Positions 43,740 through 54,769 of a stretch of 64,000 nt of DNA are shown in pieces. The notes beneath the pieces were generated by a model. It had not been told where the DNA came from. It made no database searches and saw only the letters and a list, made by a program, of their open reading frames with translations. The stretch covers positions 17,129,538 through 17,193,537 of the forward strand of contig OX467091.1 in NCBI GenBank assembly GCA_950106755.1. The letters are read 5' to 3'. Both the position numbers and the translations under genes were made by a program. The DNA comes from Climacium dendroides. Its lineage: Eukaryota > Streptophyta > Bryopsida > Hypnales > Climaciaceae. The stretch's first letter is position 1. Each line of letters opens with the position of its first letter.

Positions 43740-43958
43740 TTGGTCCAATCTATGAACACCAAGAGATACCTATGTACCTTTCATTTTGAAAATTCATAGT
43801 TAATTCATTCTAAGTTAAAAAATTGCGATTTAAATTTTCAAAAAAAAAATTCTCTTTTTTCTTTCTATCAAAAATTGGTGAAAAATATTACATTCTATTG
43901 ATTTTCCTATGGAGGTCCATTATCCCTTGGATGGTTGATTTATAAGCCTCCTACCTTA
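43740..43958 (+). mobile_element. TAAGGTAG-group MITE fragment, 'GGAGGCTT' end
   Basis: It ends GATTTATAAGCCTCCTACCTTA, the inverse of the start at 32177, and contains ACCTATGTACCTTTCATTTT and GAAAATTCATAGTTAATTC as in 25905-26320 and 32177-32595. The left half could not be traced. Non-coding. Confidence 0.68.
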
Positions 43959-44059
43959 TTCTACTTTTGACTTATTTAAATAAGAGTCTTTCATATAGCT
44001 TCACAAGCCACTTAGTGTGTACTTAGAGATGAGAAGACAAGTTATTTAAACAAGTGGGG

Positions 44060-44656
44060 TGGTAGGATTTTTGTCACTTTAAACACTAATATCTTGTAAT
44101 CTACTTAATGGAAATTTCTGAAATTTTTTGCACATCTTTTCAAACCATCGCACTATAAGATTCTACAATTACAAATTTCTAGTTTTATTTTATTTTTCTA
44201 AAAGTTGGTATTTGTATTAGAAACGGCAATTTAGAGTGTTTTAGGTGAAAACACAAGGTGAAGGCACCCAAAAACATCAATATGAGCAATCTAGCATAGT
44301 TGAAGACATCTTTTCCAAAAAAATGATATTTTTGTAGTATTAGCAAGTGAAAATCATGAATTTAAAAAATTAGATTTTTCTATTGTGGTATGTAATTTCT
44401 ATGATTTTTCAAAGTGTTGGTTCCCTAAACCACTACAACTGTCACATAGGTTGACCCTAAAATCTGCAAAAATCAATAGTCAATGAATAAGAGTTAAGTA
44501 TGTGTCCTTCAAATGTGTCATTGAATTAAAGTTAAGCATTTGGAGGACACATTAATGAAAGTCTAAGGACACATTTAGTGACAATCTAAGGTACAAGAAT
44601 GGGAACAAGGACGCTTTTGGATGCCTTCATCTTAGTTAAAGAACTTTAGGGGTTAA
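44060..44656 (-). mobile_element. Long TTAA-group element carrying a nested insertion
   Basis: The right end is AAGAACTTTAGGGGTTAA. On the reverse strand, the outer part and 44080-44255 reproduce the left third of 14565-15490: the TCACCTAAAACACTC block, the CCGTTTC/AACTGCC position, GTGCGATGGTTTG, CAGAAATTTCCATTAAG and the CAAGATATTAGTG block. The left terminus is lost. A 377-bp element separates TTTTAGGTGAAAACA from GTTAAAGAACTTTAGGGG. Confidence 0.75.
44256..44632. mobile_element. AGATGAAGGCATCC-ended element nested at TA (377 bp)
   Basis: It begins AGGTGAAGGCACCCAAAAAC and ends GCTTTTGGATGCCTTCATCT, inverted with few mismatches. The host copy at 14565-15490 reads GTGAAAACA-TA-GTCAAGAAACTTT-like on the reverse strand where this one is interrupted; TA follows at 44633-44634 and CA precedes. 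This points to insertion at a TA. The interior contains repeated CTAAGGACACATT-like words. Non-coding. Confidence 0.8.
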
Positions 44657-44699
44657 AAATTTAAAAAAAAAATTTCAACAAATCAAATCCATTGGATGT

Positions 44700-44912
44700 T
44701 GTGCAATCGACCTCAAGGAGAATTAGCTTAGCTTCTCGATGTAAAGCGACCTTGAAAATTTGAATCCATCTCTCTTTCTCTTTTCTAGCCTTCTAATCTT
44801 ATTTTCATGAGTAGTTGACAACAGCCTTGATCCTAAAAGGGGCTACAATTTTGTGCAATCAGCCTCAGGGGAAATTGGACCAGCCTCTAGGTGTAAAGCG
44901 GCCCTTCAATCT
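44700..44912 (+). repeat. Direct duplication of about 56 bp, 151 bp apart
   Basis: GTGCAATCGACCTCAAGGAG, then AATTAGC and CTTCTCGATGTAAAGCGACC, at 44702-44757 recurs as GTGCAATCAGCCTCAGGGGA, then AATTGGACCAGC and CTCTAGGTGTAAAGCGGCCC, at 44853-44910. The copies are diverged. No function is recognised. Confidence 0.7.
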
Positions 44913-45439
44913 CATGACATGACCCCTGATATACGGTGGGTCCCACTGTAAACTTTTTTCTTAGAACTTTTCCCCACCTTTTTATTTTTATTTTTATTTT
45001 TTTACCCTCTTGGCAGGCAGGAAAAGAGACATTCCGCCAGGCCCACTGGGAACATGTGTTCCAGAGCAGGTGACAGGCCGAACTAATAATGGAGGGGAAA
45101 AGAAAGCAGTCCAATTGTTTGGGTCTTTCCAACATTTTAAGTTAGTGTGCACACCTTTTGAAGCAACTGAACTCAAGTCTCCACCCAAGTTATGATTTAA
45201 GGGCCACTCATTAGCCCATTTGAAGCCCCTCTTCATTAGCATTTATGAAGCCCTATCATTCATCAATCTGATAATAAATCTCCTCCGACAGGGATTTCAG
45301 TTCAAAAGTAGTGTGAAGAGCATCCTCAGCGGAACCGGTATATTGGCCCTCCAAATGTATTTCTAACCTTTCGACTCCTACAGCTACAGTGAAGGCACCT
45401 AGGACTGATCAAATAAGGAATTGGGGACATGATGAGGAG

Positions 45440-45831
45440 CAGTAGGAAGGTGAAGCAAGTATTACACAAGGTGCAGTGACATGAATGAGGGGGATTGCAA
45501 AAAGTATGGTCATTTTTGTGTTAAAAGTGAAATTACTATGCTTTTTGAAAGGCCAAAGTTCTGGTCAACCCATAGCCAATGTTTAGAGTCATCCCAAACT
45601 GCTCACTAACAGACTAAGGGCTACTTACAACGGCACAGAAAATATGGCATGTTGTAATTCCTGTGACAGCCAATCAAATAGAGAAACTTTTTGTAACCTT
45701 TAAAATATTAAAAAAAAATAGAAATGAGTTTGAGTCTCTCCAAATTTAACACACCCTATAGATTGCTCATGGGGCTCTAGTTAGGAATGAATACCTCTAC
45801 CATATATCCCATTAAGGACCATAAGGTATCC
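45440..45831 (+). mobile_element. 'GTGAGGTGGTGG' family element, nested copy
   Basis: It shares GTGAAATTACTATGCTTTTT, ATAGCCAATGTTTAGAGTCA, TGCTCACTAACAGAC and TATGGCATGTTGTAATTCC with 35691-36063, and the final part has CACCCTATAGATTG and ATGAATACCTCTACC. It lies inside the 45316-46588 element and abuts a small TAAGGTAG unit on the right. The limits are approximate. Confidence 0.62.
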
Positions 45832-45962
45832 TTCTCTCAAAGCGACCATTTAAGCCTAACTAAGTCATCATTGGTAGTAATAGATATTTCAAGCAACATG
45901 CCACTCAATCTTAGATAGGGGTTGCATTTAGAATATGGGTGCTTTTAGAGTAGACTACGTTA
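45832..45962. mobile_element. TAAGGTAG-group mini-element, 131 bp
   Basis: It begins TAAGGTATCCTTCTCTCAAA, then GCGACC, and ends GGGTGCTTTTAGAGTAGACT, then ACGTTA; the two read as an inverted repeat of about 26 bp with mismatches. At 131 bp it is the smallest member of the group here. Non-coding. Confidence 0.68.
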
Positions 45963-46588
45963 GTCGATTTTAGGAGCAAGCAAGACATTTTCTTGTCTTA
46001 GGTTAAATATGGAAAAAATATCAAATTGTAATGCATTCTGAAAATTTGATTGCATTGATGGAATTGGTGTGAATGCTTGGGATTCTTCAATAAATGCATG
46101 ACAAATTTTGCATTGATTTTTGTATTAATTTTTGTATTTTCATCTAGTATTTCATTTATTTTTTCAACCCAAAAATTGCATGCTAGTACAATTGTCCTGA
46201 TTCTTGTCCCAATGCATTCAGGTCTCTAGTTCCCTACATCTGTCTCCTTTTGTCCATATCCAAATTCATTGTAAAACTTTGGCTACCAATGAAAAAGTGT
46301 AAATTTTGTACTTACTAAAGCAAAACTTGGCCAATTGCACTCCCAAAACAATGTGCAATTGGCAAATTTTACTCTAGTCAATGTGATTTTCTAAAGCTTT
46401 TTAATTTCAAACTTTTAGGATGCATTTGAAGTGGTTGTTTAATATTGAAATTGAAATTTTCTTACGTTTGTTCAAAATACTTCTAGATGCGCTTCCAATG
46501 ATAGTAATATCAAATTCCAATTATATAGGAGTCAAAAGTTAGAAATACATTTGGAGGGGCAATATATTGGTTGACTAAGGATGCTCTA

Positions 46589-47538
46589 AATTGTGATCAT
46601 GACTTTTTATTTCATGTCTTTTGGGAGTCAAAAAAGAAATGTTCACTAAAATGATTAATCTTTTTACATTCTTGTTTTTACATAAAAGAAACAAATTTGG
46701 TACAAAAATAATCATTTTATTTGGTATTAAGCATTTGTTCAAATAGGAGAAATATCAATCCATGAATGTAAAATATTGATTTAGCAATTTCACCTTTTTT
46801 TCAAATTTTTATAGCTTTCAAGCTAATTTTTGCTCAAAATTCAAACTCTGCTATTTTTTACTACAAGATTGCAATAGTAAAGTAATTTACGTACATATAA
46901 ATAATAGATGATAGTATTTGTTCATCCAAATGCGGTTTTATATAATCCTAATTTACAAGCTTTTCTATGTGTTTTGTTGGCACCTTCATCCATTCCAAAT
47001 TGAAAAATGTTTCTCAAAATTTCCCAATATGTTTTCCAAAATCAACATCTTTCCCAAAAAATCACCACAAATCAAATCCCTTCTCAATAATGATGAAAAC
47101 TTGTAAAAATGTATAGTAAGTCATCTATATTTTCAAATCCATTTTATGTATACAAGTAATAAGTACACCAAAAAAACTTATTATATACATAAGGAGTTAC
47201 TTTTATTATAAAAAATATTTATTTGAAAATCTTGCTATAATATAATTGTAGTCTTGTATTTCAAAATCCATAGTAATTGCAATATTGGGTATAATGAATG
47301 TTCAAGTTTGTGTTGAGTTGGAATCTATCCAAGTCTTAGCATACAAAACAACATGAAAAGTAAAAATAACATTTAATTTCATAATAGTTTCTATATTATG
47401 TGCTCTAAATCCCTTGATAATCGTCATTCTATTTGCACTCAAATATCATTTTCAAATTCATTTAGTCTCTTAAAATGTGAATATTTTTGTTTCATTAATT
47501 TATAAAAAATGGATTTGTTAAAATAAAAATCTAAAATA
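46589..47538. other. AT-rich stretch, nothing supported
   Basis: No long open frame, bounded element or tandem repeat is recognised in this AT-rich interval. Confidence 0.6.
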
Positions 47539-48275
47539 TGGGTGATTGCAAGAAACACTTGTACTATTTTCTGTCACACGCTACGGGCTGAGTTGTTTTT
47601 GGGCCATAACTTTTGTGTTTTAACTCCGAATGACTTAAGATTTACAAGGAAGGTACTCATGACTATCCTACAACTTCCATGATTTTTTTGGTAATTTTCA
47701 AAAATAATTTACTATCCAAAAATAGGCCCGAAATAAATGTCACACTTGCCAATTTGGAGGTTTTTAGTACTTTTGAGTACCTTTTTCATATACCCTACAT
47801 CAAGAAAATTATATGGAGTTCTTCCTTACATATAAATACAACTTTTTACCTAAGGGTTTTTAAAAATAATTAATTTTGTGTGGTGTGAAAGTCTATGAAG
47901 GGAGTTTCCTTCTGCTTGCATTTTGAAACGTATAAAATATTATTTTTGTAAGTTTTTTGGTGAATGAACATCTTCATAAAGTTCTTAAAAATTTCCACTT
48001 TTTATTTTTTGTATTTACTTATTTTTACTATTTTTAACTAATTTTTGAATCAAAGGTTCTATTTTCTTGAGATTTGACACTTTTCAAGTTCTCCTACTTA
48101 GAGAATTTTCCTACACATTTCCTTTGGTGAAAACCTTTGTTTTAGAGGTGTATACATAAGTCATATTTTTAAGATTTTAAAAAAATTAGTTTTCTAATTG
48201 TAAAGTACTCCTAAAGATTTCATGAGTATTGTTGAAAAACACAACAAATAGTACAAGTGTTTCTTGCAATCACCC
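47539..48275. mobile_element. TGGGTGATTGC element with 35-bp perfect terminal repeat, TA-flanked
   Basis: The left end reads TGGGTGATTGCAAGAAACAC, then TTGTACTATTT; the right end is its exact inverse over the whole readable length (AAATAGTACAAGTGTTTCTT, then GCAATCACCCA). TA lies on both sides (47537-47538 and 48276-48277), within a slightly longer AATATGGG/CCCATATT symmetry. The 737-bp interior includes GGGCCATAACTTTTGTGTTT and a CCTACAACTTCC block but no coding region; frame 47679-47873 is short and unrecognised. Perfect ends suggest recent activity. It is the only copy in the window. Confidence 0.9.
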
Positions 48276-51200
48276 ATATTATGGATATCACTTACACAAA
48301 AAGGAGGTCATATAAGATTTCAAACTCAACTCATCTATTTGCACCAAAGGATTTATTGTGGCTTGTAATATTGCGTGTGTATTTTATTTTAAATCCTTGA
48401 AGGTCACAATTAGCATCCAAAGGATTGCAACCATCACAATATTTAGCTCTTGGAAGGGAATAGAGAAAGTATTTAAATCCCTCTGAAATGATGATTTTTT
48501 TGTTCATTGTTCATCCCTTGAAGGATATAGTTCCCCTTTTGTGTGAGGTTTGTAGAGGAATATTTATCTTCAAATGACATGTTATATTCTCTTGTCAACT
48601 CCATATATGTGATTAAGTCTCAACATGATACCATCTAATTTTCCTTTTGATACTAACTAAAGCCAAATTTGTTTTGTTTTAATACAATTAAAGGCACTTT
48701 CACTATGTTTGGGTGTATACAATGTCATTAGTGTGGTGGCCAATAAATATTGTATTTTAGATTAATTAACCCATAATGATCTGTGCAATCATTTTGTGAT
48801 GGTTGCTTCTTTTGGTGCAACATTTTTTAATGACAAAATGTGTGTTTTTTCCATTTTTTTCCATTTTTTAATATATAAAAATATTGAATTTGAATAATTA
48901 TATTACACATGGGATTTGCTATTATCCATTTTTTAATGAAGAAATAAACACAAAGTGCACAAAATTATTGAAGTGTTAAAACTCTTCTATTTGGAAAAAG
49001 TAATGATGTCTTCAAACCTAAGTTTACTCATGACCCCTTCTTTTATTATAGGTTAATAATATGATTTGAACTTCATGATTGGTTGAACATGTAATGTACA
49101 TACTTGATTATCTCCATTACCGATTTAATAATATTTAACTATTAAACTACATCTATTATAATAAATGCAAATTGTGTCACATGTTCATTTATTGCAATTT
49201 TATTCTCACAATTTTCCATTCATCCACCTTTGCTAAATTCTAATGATATCTTAACACCTTTTCAATGAAAGCTTCCAATGATGAATGTATTGTGTGTACC
49301 TAAGATTTGTTAAAACCATAAAAACTTTGTGTCCACTTCTACATTAAAACTTGTAATAAACTATTGGCATTTTTGTTCATGATTTTTTTAATGTGAATTC
49401 ATATAAAGAATTTATAGCTTTCTAAATATGGACTTTGATGTATTTATAGAGAAATATTATTGGTTTTGTGGATTAAGCATTTGTGTCTAGGTGGACATTA
49501 AAATGAAAATTTATGCTCATAAAATTTCACGTGAACTAAGCTTAGATATCAAAGGATGCAACCATATTTGATGTGCAATTGGATTATTGAAGACCACAAA
49601 TTGTAGCTTTGTACTTGAATAGCATGTCCAAAATGTATTAATGACATAGACATGGCTAATGCCATCTTGTTTGCCGCGAGTCCACATCAATCAAACTTTT
49701 ATATTTATTTATAGAAATAAGTGTTTATTCAATGATTTAGTTAGATTGTCCAAAGTATACTAATGTACACTTCGATACTTATACCTCACCATTGTTACAC
49801 ATCGGTCTAAACTTTAATGAATATCAATAGAAATAAGTGTCTTTTTTAATGATTTGGCTAGCTTGTCTAAACTATACTAAAGCAAAACTAGGACATTAGC
49901 CACAAGATACATCAATCTAACTTTTCATATATTTTATATTCATATAATAAGTACCTATTCAACATGTATAAGCGCTTGTATATATTATTTATCTAGTATT
50001 TTTGATGATTTTTGGCCTAAATATTCTCCATAATGCCACAAGAATGTTTTTTTGGAAATTACAAATCCTGAGCATGAAAGACTTGTTAATGTTTAAGGCA
50101 AAAAATTCACCTATGATTACTTTAAAAGTTGTGGTTTGACTAAGTCACTCTCTATACCTTTTACAACACTTAGGCATTTTCCATGCATTTAGAGATTTTT
50201 GTGACTTCAAATACAATGTCCAAAATATTTACAAATGTTATGCTACAAAAGCACTACCTTCTAGCTACAAGATTTTTTGATACCAATTAGAGTTTACAAA
50301 TCCTATTTGCAAATCTTCATATTCAAAAGTATGTTGCATATGCAAGAAGTAGATTATATCGTTGAACTTCACTATGCAATTGTATTATTAATTTGAATAA
50401 ACTAATATATACTATTAAGAAAAAATTTGGTTTTATTTTGTTTGCAAGGTATGTTAAAATCTTGATCCTAATTGTTAAGGCAACTAAGGTATACTTGATA
50501 TTGTTGGAGAGTCTTCGAAGAGGATGTTTGCATAAAATAAGGTTTGCACTGTTTTGACTAATGGAGGAAAAGATATGGATTTTTGAAATATATCTAGACC
50601 TCAAAATATAGAAAACTGAACAAAAATTAGAAAATTGGTTGTGAATAGCCATAAATTAAAATTTTTGTTTGTTTATTTGTTTCATTTTGTTTAATTAGTT
50701 TTTTTTGTTATAGTGAGAATTCTAAAACAGTGCATTGTTTAGTTGTATTCTTAGACAATGAAAAAACTCTTTGCAAGGGGTGCACAAACTTTGTTTTGTG
50801 ACATTCCAACTCACATTAGAAAAGATATTGACTTTTTAAGTTTTCATGAATTACAATTTGAAAAAAAATTATTCTATTTTTATATTATTATATTGTGGCA
50901 ACAACACATGGCACACTAGTATCATTAAAATGGACTCAAAATAGGGGGTGTAGCTTATTAGATGACTAGCATGAATCCATGCTAAACACCAAATTGTAAT
51001 GTGGGTTGTCTATTAGTTGAAGTAGGCATCTTTGTATGTTAAAGTCTGCGTAGTATTAGAAGTCTTTGTTAATTACTAGTTGATAATCAGTTGGTTAGTA
51101 GTTGATTTTAGGGTTAGGGTGGGTTAGGGTGAGCTATTGACTAGCCTTTTAGGATTATAGTTGGCTATTTAAAGGCAAAAGGTAGGCCTTTGTCTCTCTT

Positions 51201-51817
51201 GATTTTTGGTGGGTTTGAGGTGTGGGATGCACTTGAGGTGCTAAGTTGTATAATTGTTAGTGTTTCATTATTGAAAGATGCATTGATGTAAAGAGTTTTG
51301 AGTTTGGGTTTGGATAAAGTGTTGAATCATGGCAATATTTGGATCTAGATTTTTGGAAAGTTGATATACCATAATAATAATTTTTAAATCTAAATCTCTT
51401 ATAGAAATGGAAATATGAGGTGTCAAAGTGGTAGTGTTTAGATTTCAAAGCAACCAAGAAGAAAGAATTTGGGAGCTTCAACCTTATTGAATTTTTGAGA
51501 TGTGGTTATATGATTTTGAGGGTATTTTTCTTAATTTATCTACTATCTTGTATAAAAAATTTGGCAACAATGGACTTGGGACCTCTTAGTTATGCACAAA
51601 ATACAACTAAAGTATAGAGGCTATGAAAGGTTAGATAGTCAATAGTGGAAAAATGCCCACCAAAATTGTACAATATTTTAGATCAAAGTAAAAATTGATA
51701 TATGAGTATTCAACTAGTGGATCTACATTGTAGAAAAATTTTAAGACACGTGAAGTAACCATCCATCCTTCATTCTATATCAAAGTTATCTATATTTGTT
51801 TTTAGGTTATTAAGGAA
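48276..51817. other. AT-rich stretch with minor repeats
   Basis: I see no gene. A 53-bp direct repeat (ATAGAAATAAGTGTTTATTC and what follows) lies at about 49712-49764 and 49827-49880. A TTTTAGGGTTAGGGTGGGTT run at 51107-51131 contains three TTAGGG words. The minus-strand 109-codon frame at 50323-50652 is isoleucine- and leucine-rich, as AT-rich DNA would give, and unrecognised. Confidence 0.55.
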
Positions 51818-52440
51818 ATTATAGGATTGAGATTTGTATAAAAGATAATTTGGGAATATATTTGGTATTATTTAGGGGAATAAAGTATATATAGAGATTA
51901 TATGCACTACTTTTTCATAGCAAAGACCATATGCTAATCTAGACCTATTTGCACAATTTTGTAATATTGGTACATAGGAGTCCGGCACATACTAGTTAAA
52001 AGTGTTCCTATGCATCTTTGGCATAATATGGGACCTAAGATGAACAAACTTTTAATTCTCTAAAAGTTAGGCTATTTGTTTTGTTTATTACAATGAGATC
52101 TTTGAGACCATGCGTCCCCCAATCACATTGTTGGTACTCTTAGAAAGCCTTTGGCAAGGAGGGGTGCATGGGTATTGTTCCGTGGTGTTATGAGCTAAAA
52201 AAACTTACTTTTACTTTTATTTTTGTTGTGGCAACAACAAAGGGCACATTCATAGGATTGAGATTTGGATTTTAAAAAATTGGAAATAGGTTTGGGATTA
52301 TTTAGGGGGGGCAATGGTATAAAGGGATTATATGCAAAGCATTTTTATAGCAAAGTCTATATGGCAATAGTAGTTAAAAGTGTTCGTATGCACCTTTGGC
52401 ATGACACGGGACCTAAGATGAACAACTTTTAACTCTTACA
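51818..52440 (+). repeat. Direct duplication, two units about 430 bp apart
   Basis: The order TATAGGATTGAGATTTG, TTTGGTATTATTTAGGGG, GATTATATGCA, TTTTCATAGCAAAG, AGTTAAAAGTGTTCCTATGC, ATCTTTGGCATAATATGGGA and CCTAAGATGAACAAACTTTT at 51820-52060 recurs at about 52252-52435 with small differences and a shorter middle. This suggests a segmental tandem duplication or two related insertions. No coding frame is conserved. Confidence 0.8.
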
Positions 52441-54552
52441 AGCCAAGAAGTGGCTAGAGTTAGTATCATTATTATTATGCTCCTACACATAATAATATAA
52501 AGATGAAAGTCAAAATAAAAATAGAACAATTATTTGCAATTTCATCCATGCACAAGATATAATAGAAAAAATATGAATAAGTTTTTAGGTATTAGCAATT
52601 TTGCACCCTTGCAAACAACATAAATTAGTGTACTTCCATCTCTTGCAATACACCTATACATAGTAATTAAAAGTACTATGATATATAATATATAAAAATT
52701 TAATTAAAAAAATAGATATAGACAAGTCATGTCTAATTGTCTAGCAATGTTGTATGTTTTTCTTGGGGGTGCACTCCCCCTTTTTTTGATGTTAGCATGC
52801 GAACAAAACTTTGGAACCCCTATATACTTTTTGAATTTTAAATAAAATGAAATAAAAAATATGAATAGATTTTTCTACTTTGAAAGTTTATGTTTTGAAT
52901 TATTGGTATTTTTATTTGTTAATAACAATTAGAAATTTTTACAAATGTTACAAATGTTACAAATTTTTGAAGTAAAAAGACACACTATAGAACTGAAAAA
53001 TAACTTTCACACCCCTATATTATCTAAGAACAAAATTGTCTAAAAAATGAACAAAAAATTTCTAAAAATAACTCTCTATTGAAAGCTCATTTTGAGTTGA
53101 ATATTGGTGCAATGGTCATTTAGATGAATTCTCTAAAAATATTTGAGTTAAAAAAACATGCCATTTTAGTGCATTTTTAACCTCTTTTAGAAATCATTCC
53201 ATATTTTATTTGAGTTTGAAATTTTGAGAGTAGAATCCTATAGTCATTAGTAAACAATGCTCAAAATTTGAAGTTAAAATTATAATTTATTAGAAACCAC
53301 TTGTACACACATGGTTTGTTGTAGTAGAACTAAGTGCACCCCCGAGAAGTTTTTTGGTACATAATAGACTATTTTTTTAAGGCATGAACAATCCTCTTGA
53401 AGTCTTACAATGTATTGAGACTTTAAAATGATAAAGAAATAAAAACTCTTATAATCTTCTTTGCCAAAAGTTTTTTTTAAATGAAAAAATTTCAAATATT
53501 TTTTGAATAAAAAAAGAAAAAGAAAAAAGAAAAAATTGATTTTTAAATAATTAAATAATAAATAATAAAATATAAAATATTTAAATCATTTTATCACAAT
53601 CACAATCCATTTAATTTCTAAAAGAAATATTAAGTATTAAATATTAAATATCTTATGGGTGAAAATATTACAATCCAAAAGTTCCAAAAAATAGGCAAGC
53701 TTATACTTATGTATTCCATAGAACAATGTAAAATCATTTTTGTAAGTTGGTGTGCATAAATAGACTCAAAATTATAGTTAGGGGGTATTTTAAGTAACTT
53801 ATAAATGAGAAATCACAAATTTTCAAATCAACATTATATTTTATGGAGAATTTATATAATTTTTATGATTATTCTAAATCAAGACTAAAAAAAACTTTAA
53901 GGATTGCATCTTTAACAAACTTCAAAAATATCCAAAATGATTTATTAAAGGCTCTATTACTTTACAAATTACAATTGTGTTGCAACATGTATGAAGTTGA
54001 AGATATTCCACAATGATTATTTTAATATCTTATTGGTAACACTTCAATTGACCTCTACTTGAAAGAATTGGGGGATCAATGGAATTAGGTGTTTCTACTA
54101 TAACTATTTATAGAAATCACATTCCATGAGAGGATGCAAATTGCTTGTAGATGTATATGGTTTGTATTATTAGTGAGAGCAAAACATTAAAGTCTCTTTC
54201 AAAATTAGTATCACTACAAAATCAAATTTCTATGGACATTATTAGAATGCAATAATTTTTCAACCTATATTAATTTAATTATTTTACAAATAGTGTCACT
54301 TTGGTAGATTAGTTTCATGAATACAAATCAATTGTAGTTAGATTTGAATTTCTTACAAAATTTGATAAAAAATTAAGTGATTTTTTAAAATACAAAAAAA
54401 ATTAAATAAAACATAATAAAAAGCCAAATACAATCACCCTTCAATAAAACGAAGGGAATAATTATGACATCTAAAACCAAAACAACAATTGAAGGATAAT
54501 TGAGAACCACAACAACTATGCAAATTTCAATGCAGATGGAGGCCATTTGTAT
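52441..54552. other. AT-rich stretch, nothing supported
   Basis: It is very AT-rich with many short A and T runs. Minus-strand frames at 53280-53495 and 54385-54639 are lysine/phenylalanine- or isoleucine/valine-rich without recognised motifs. No bounded element is recognised. Confidence 0.6.
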
Positions 54553-54648
54553 ATTATTTTCTTTCATTTTTTTCAGCAAAAAACTCCAATGTGCACATTG
54601 AAGTTCATTGATACGAATGAAAGAAAATAATGTGCACATTGGAGTTTT
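54553..54648. repeat. Interleaved inverted repeats (A-B-A'-B')
   Basis: ATTATTTTCTTTCAT (54553-54567) pairs with ATGAAAGAAAATAAT (54617-54631), and AACTCCAATGTGCACATT (about 54581-54599) pairs with AATGTGCACATTGGAGTT (about 54629-54647). The pairs are interleaved rather than nested, the order that gives a pseudoknot in RNA. It could also arise from a small inverted duplication of the whole block. No neighbouring gene is seen. Confidence 0.75.
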
Positions 54649-54769
54649 AAAAACAATTTTGACCTACTAAGTAGATTTTCATTCTTAAGAAAATGAACTA
54701 AAATTAAAGCACATTTCAAAATTTCAAAAATCCATTAAAATTGAGAATATTGGATGTGTTTTGGCTACA

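Larger units (their letters stand above)
45316..46588. mobile_element. TTAGAGCATCC element, about 1.27 kb with two guests
   Basis: The left end AAGAGCATCCTCAGCGGAAC, then CGGTATATTGGCCCTCCAAA and TGTATTTCTAACC, is mirrored by the right end GTTAGAAATACATTTGGAGG, then GGCAATATATTGGTTGACTA and AGGATGCTCTAA. That gives a terminal inverted repeat of about 50 bp. Two other recognisable elements (45440-45831 and 45832-45962) lie within, so the original unit was under 800 bp. A perfect small hairpin, GCCAATTGCAC to GTGCAATTGGC, lies at about 46330-46364. Non-coding. Confidence 0.82.

Noticed and set aside
50323..50652. 109-codon minus-strand frame rich in Ile and Leu
   Set aside because: The composition is what AT-rich DNA gives by chance. 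No motif, no conserved copy and no start context supports it.
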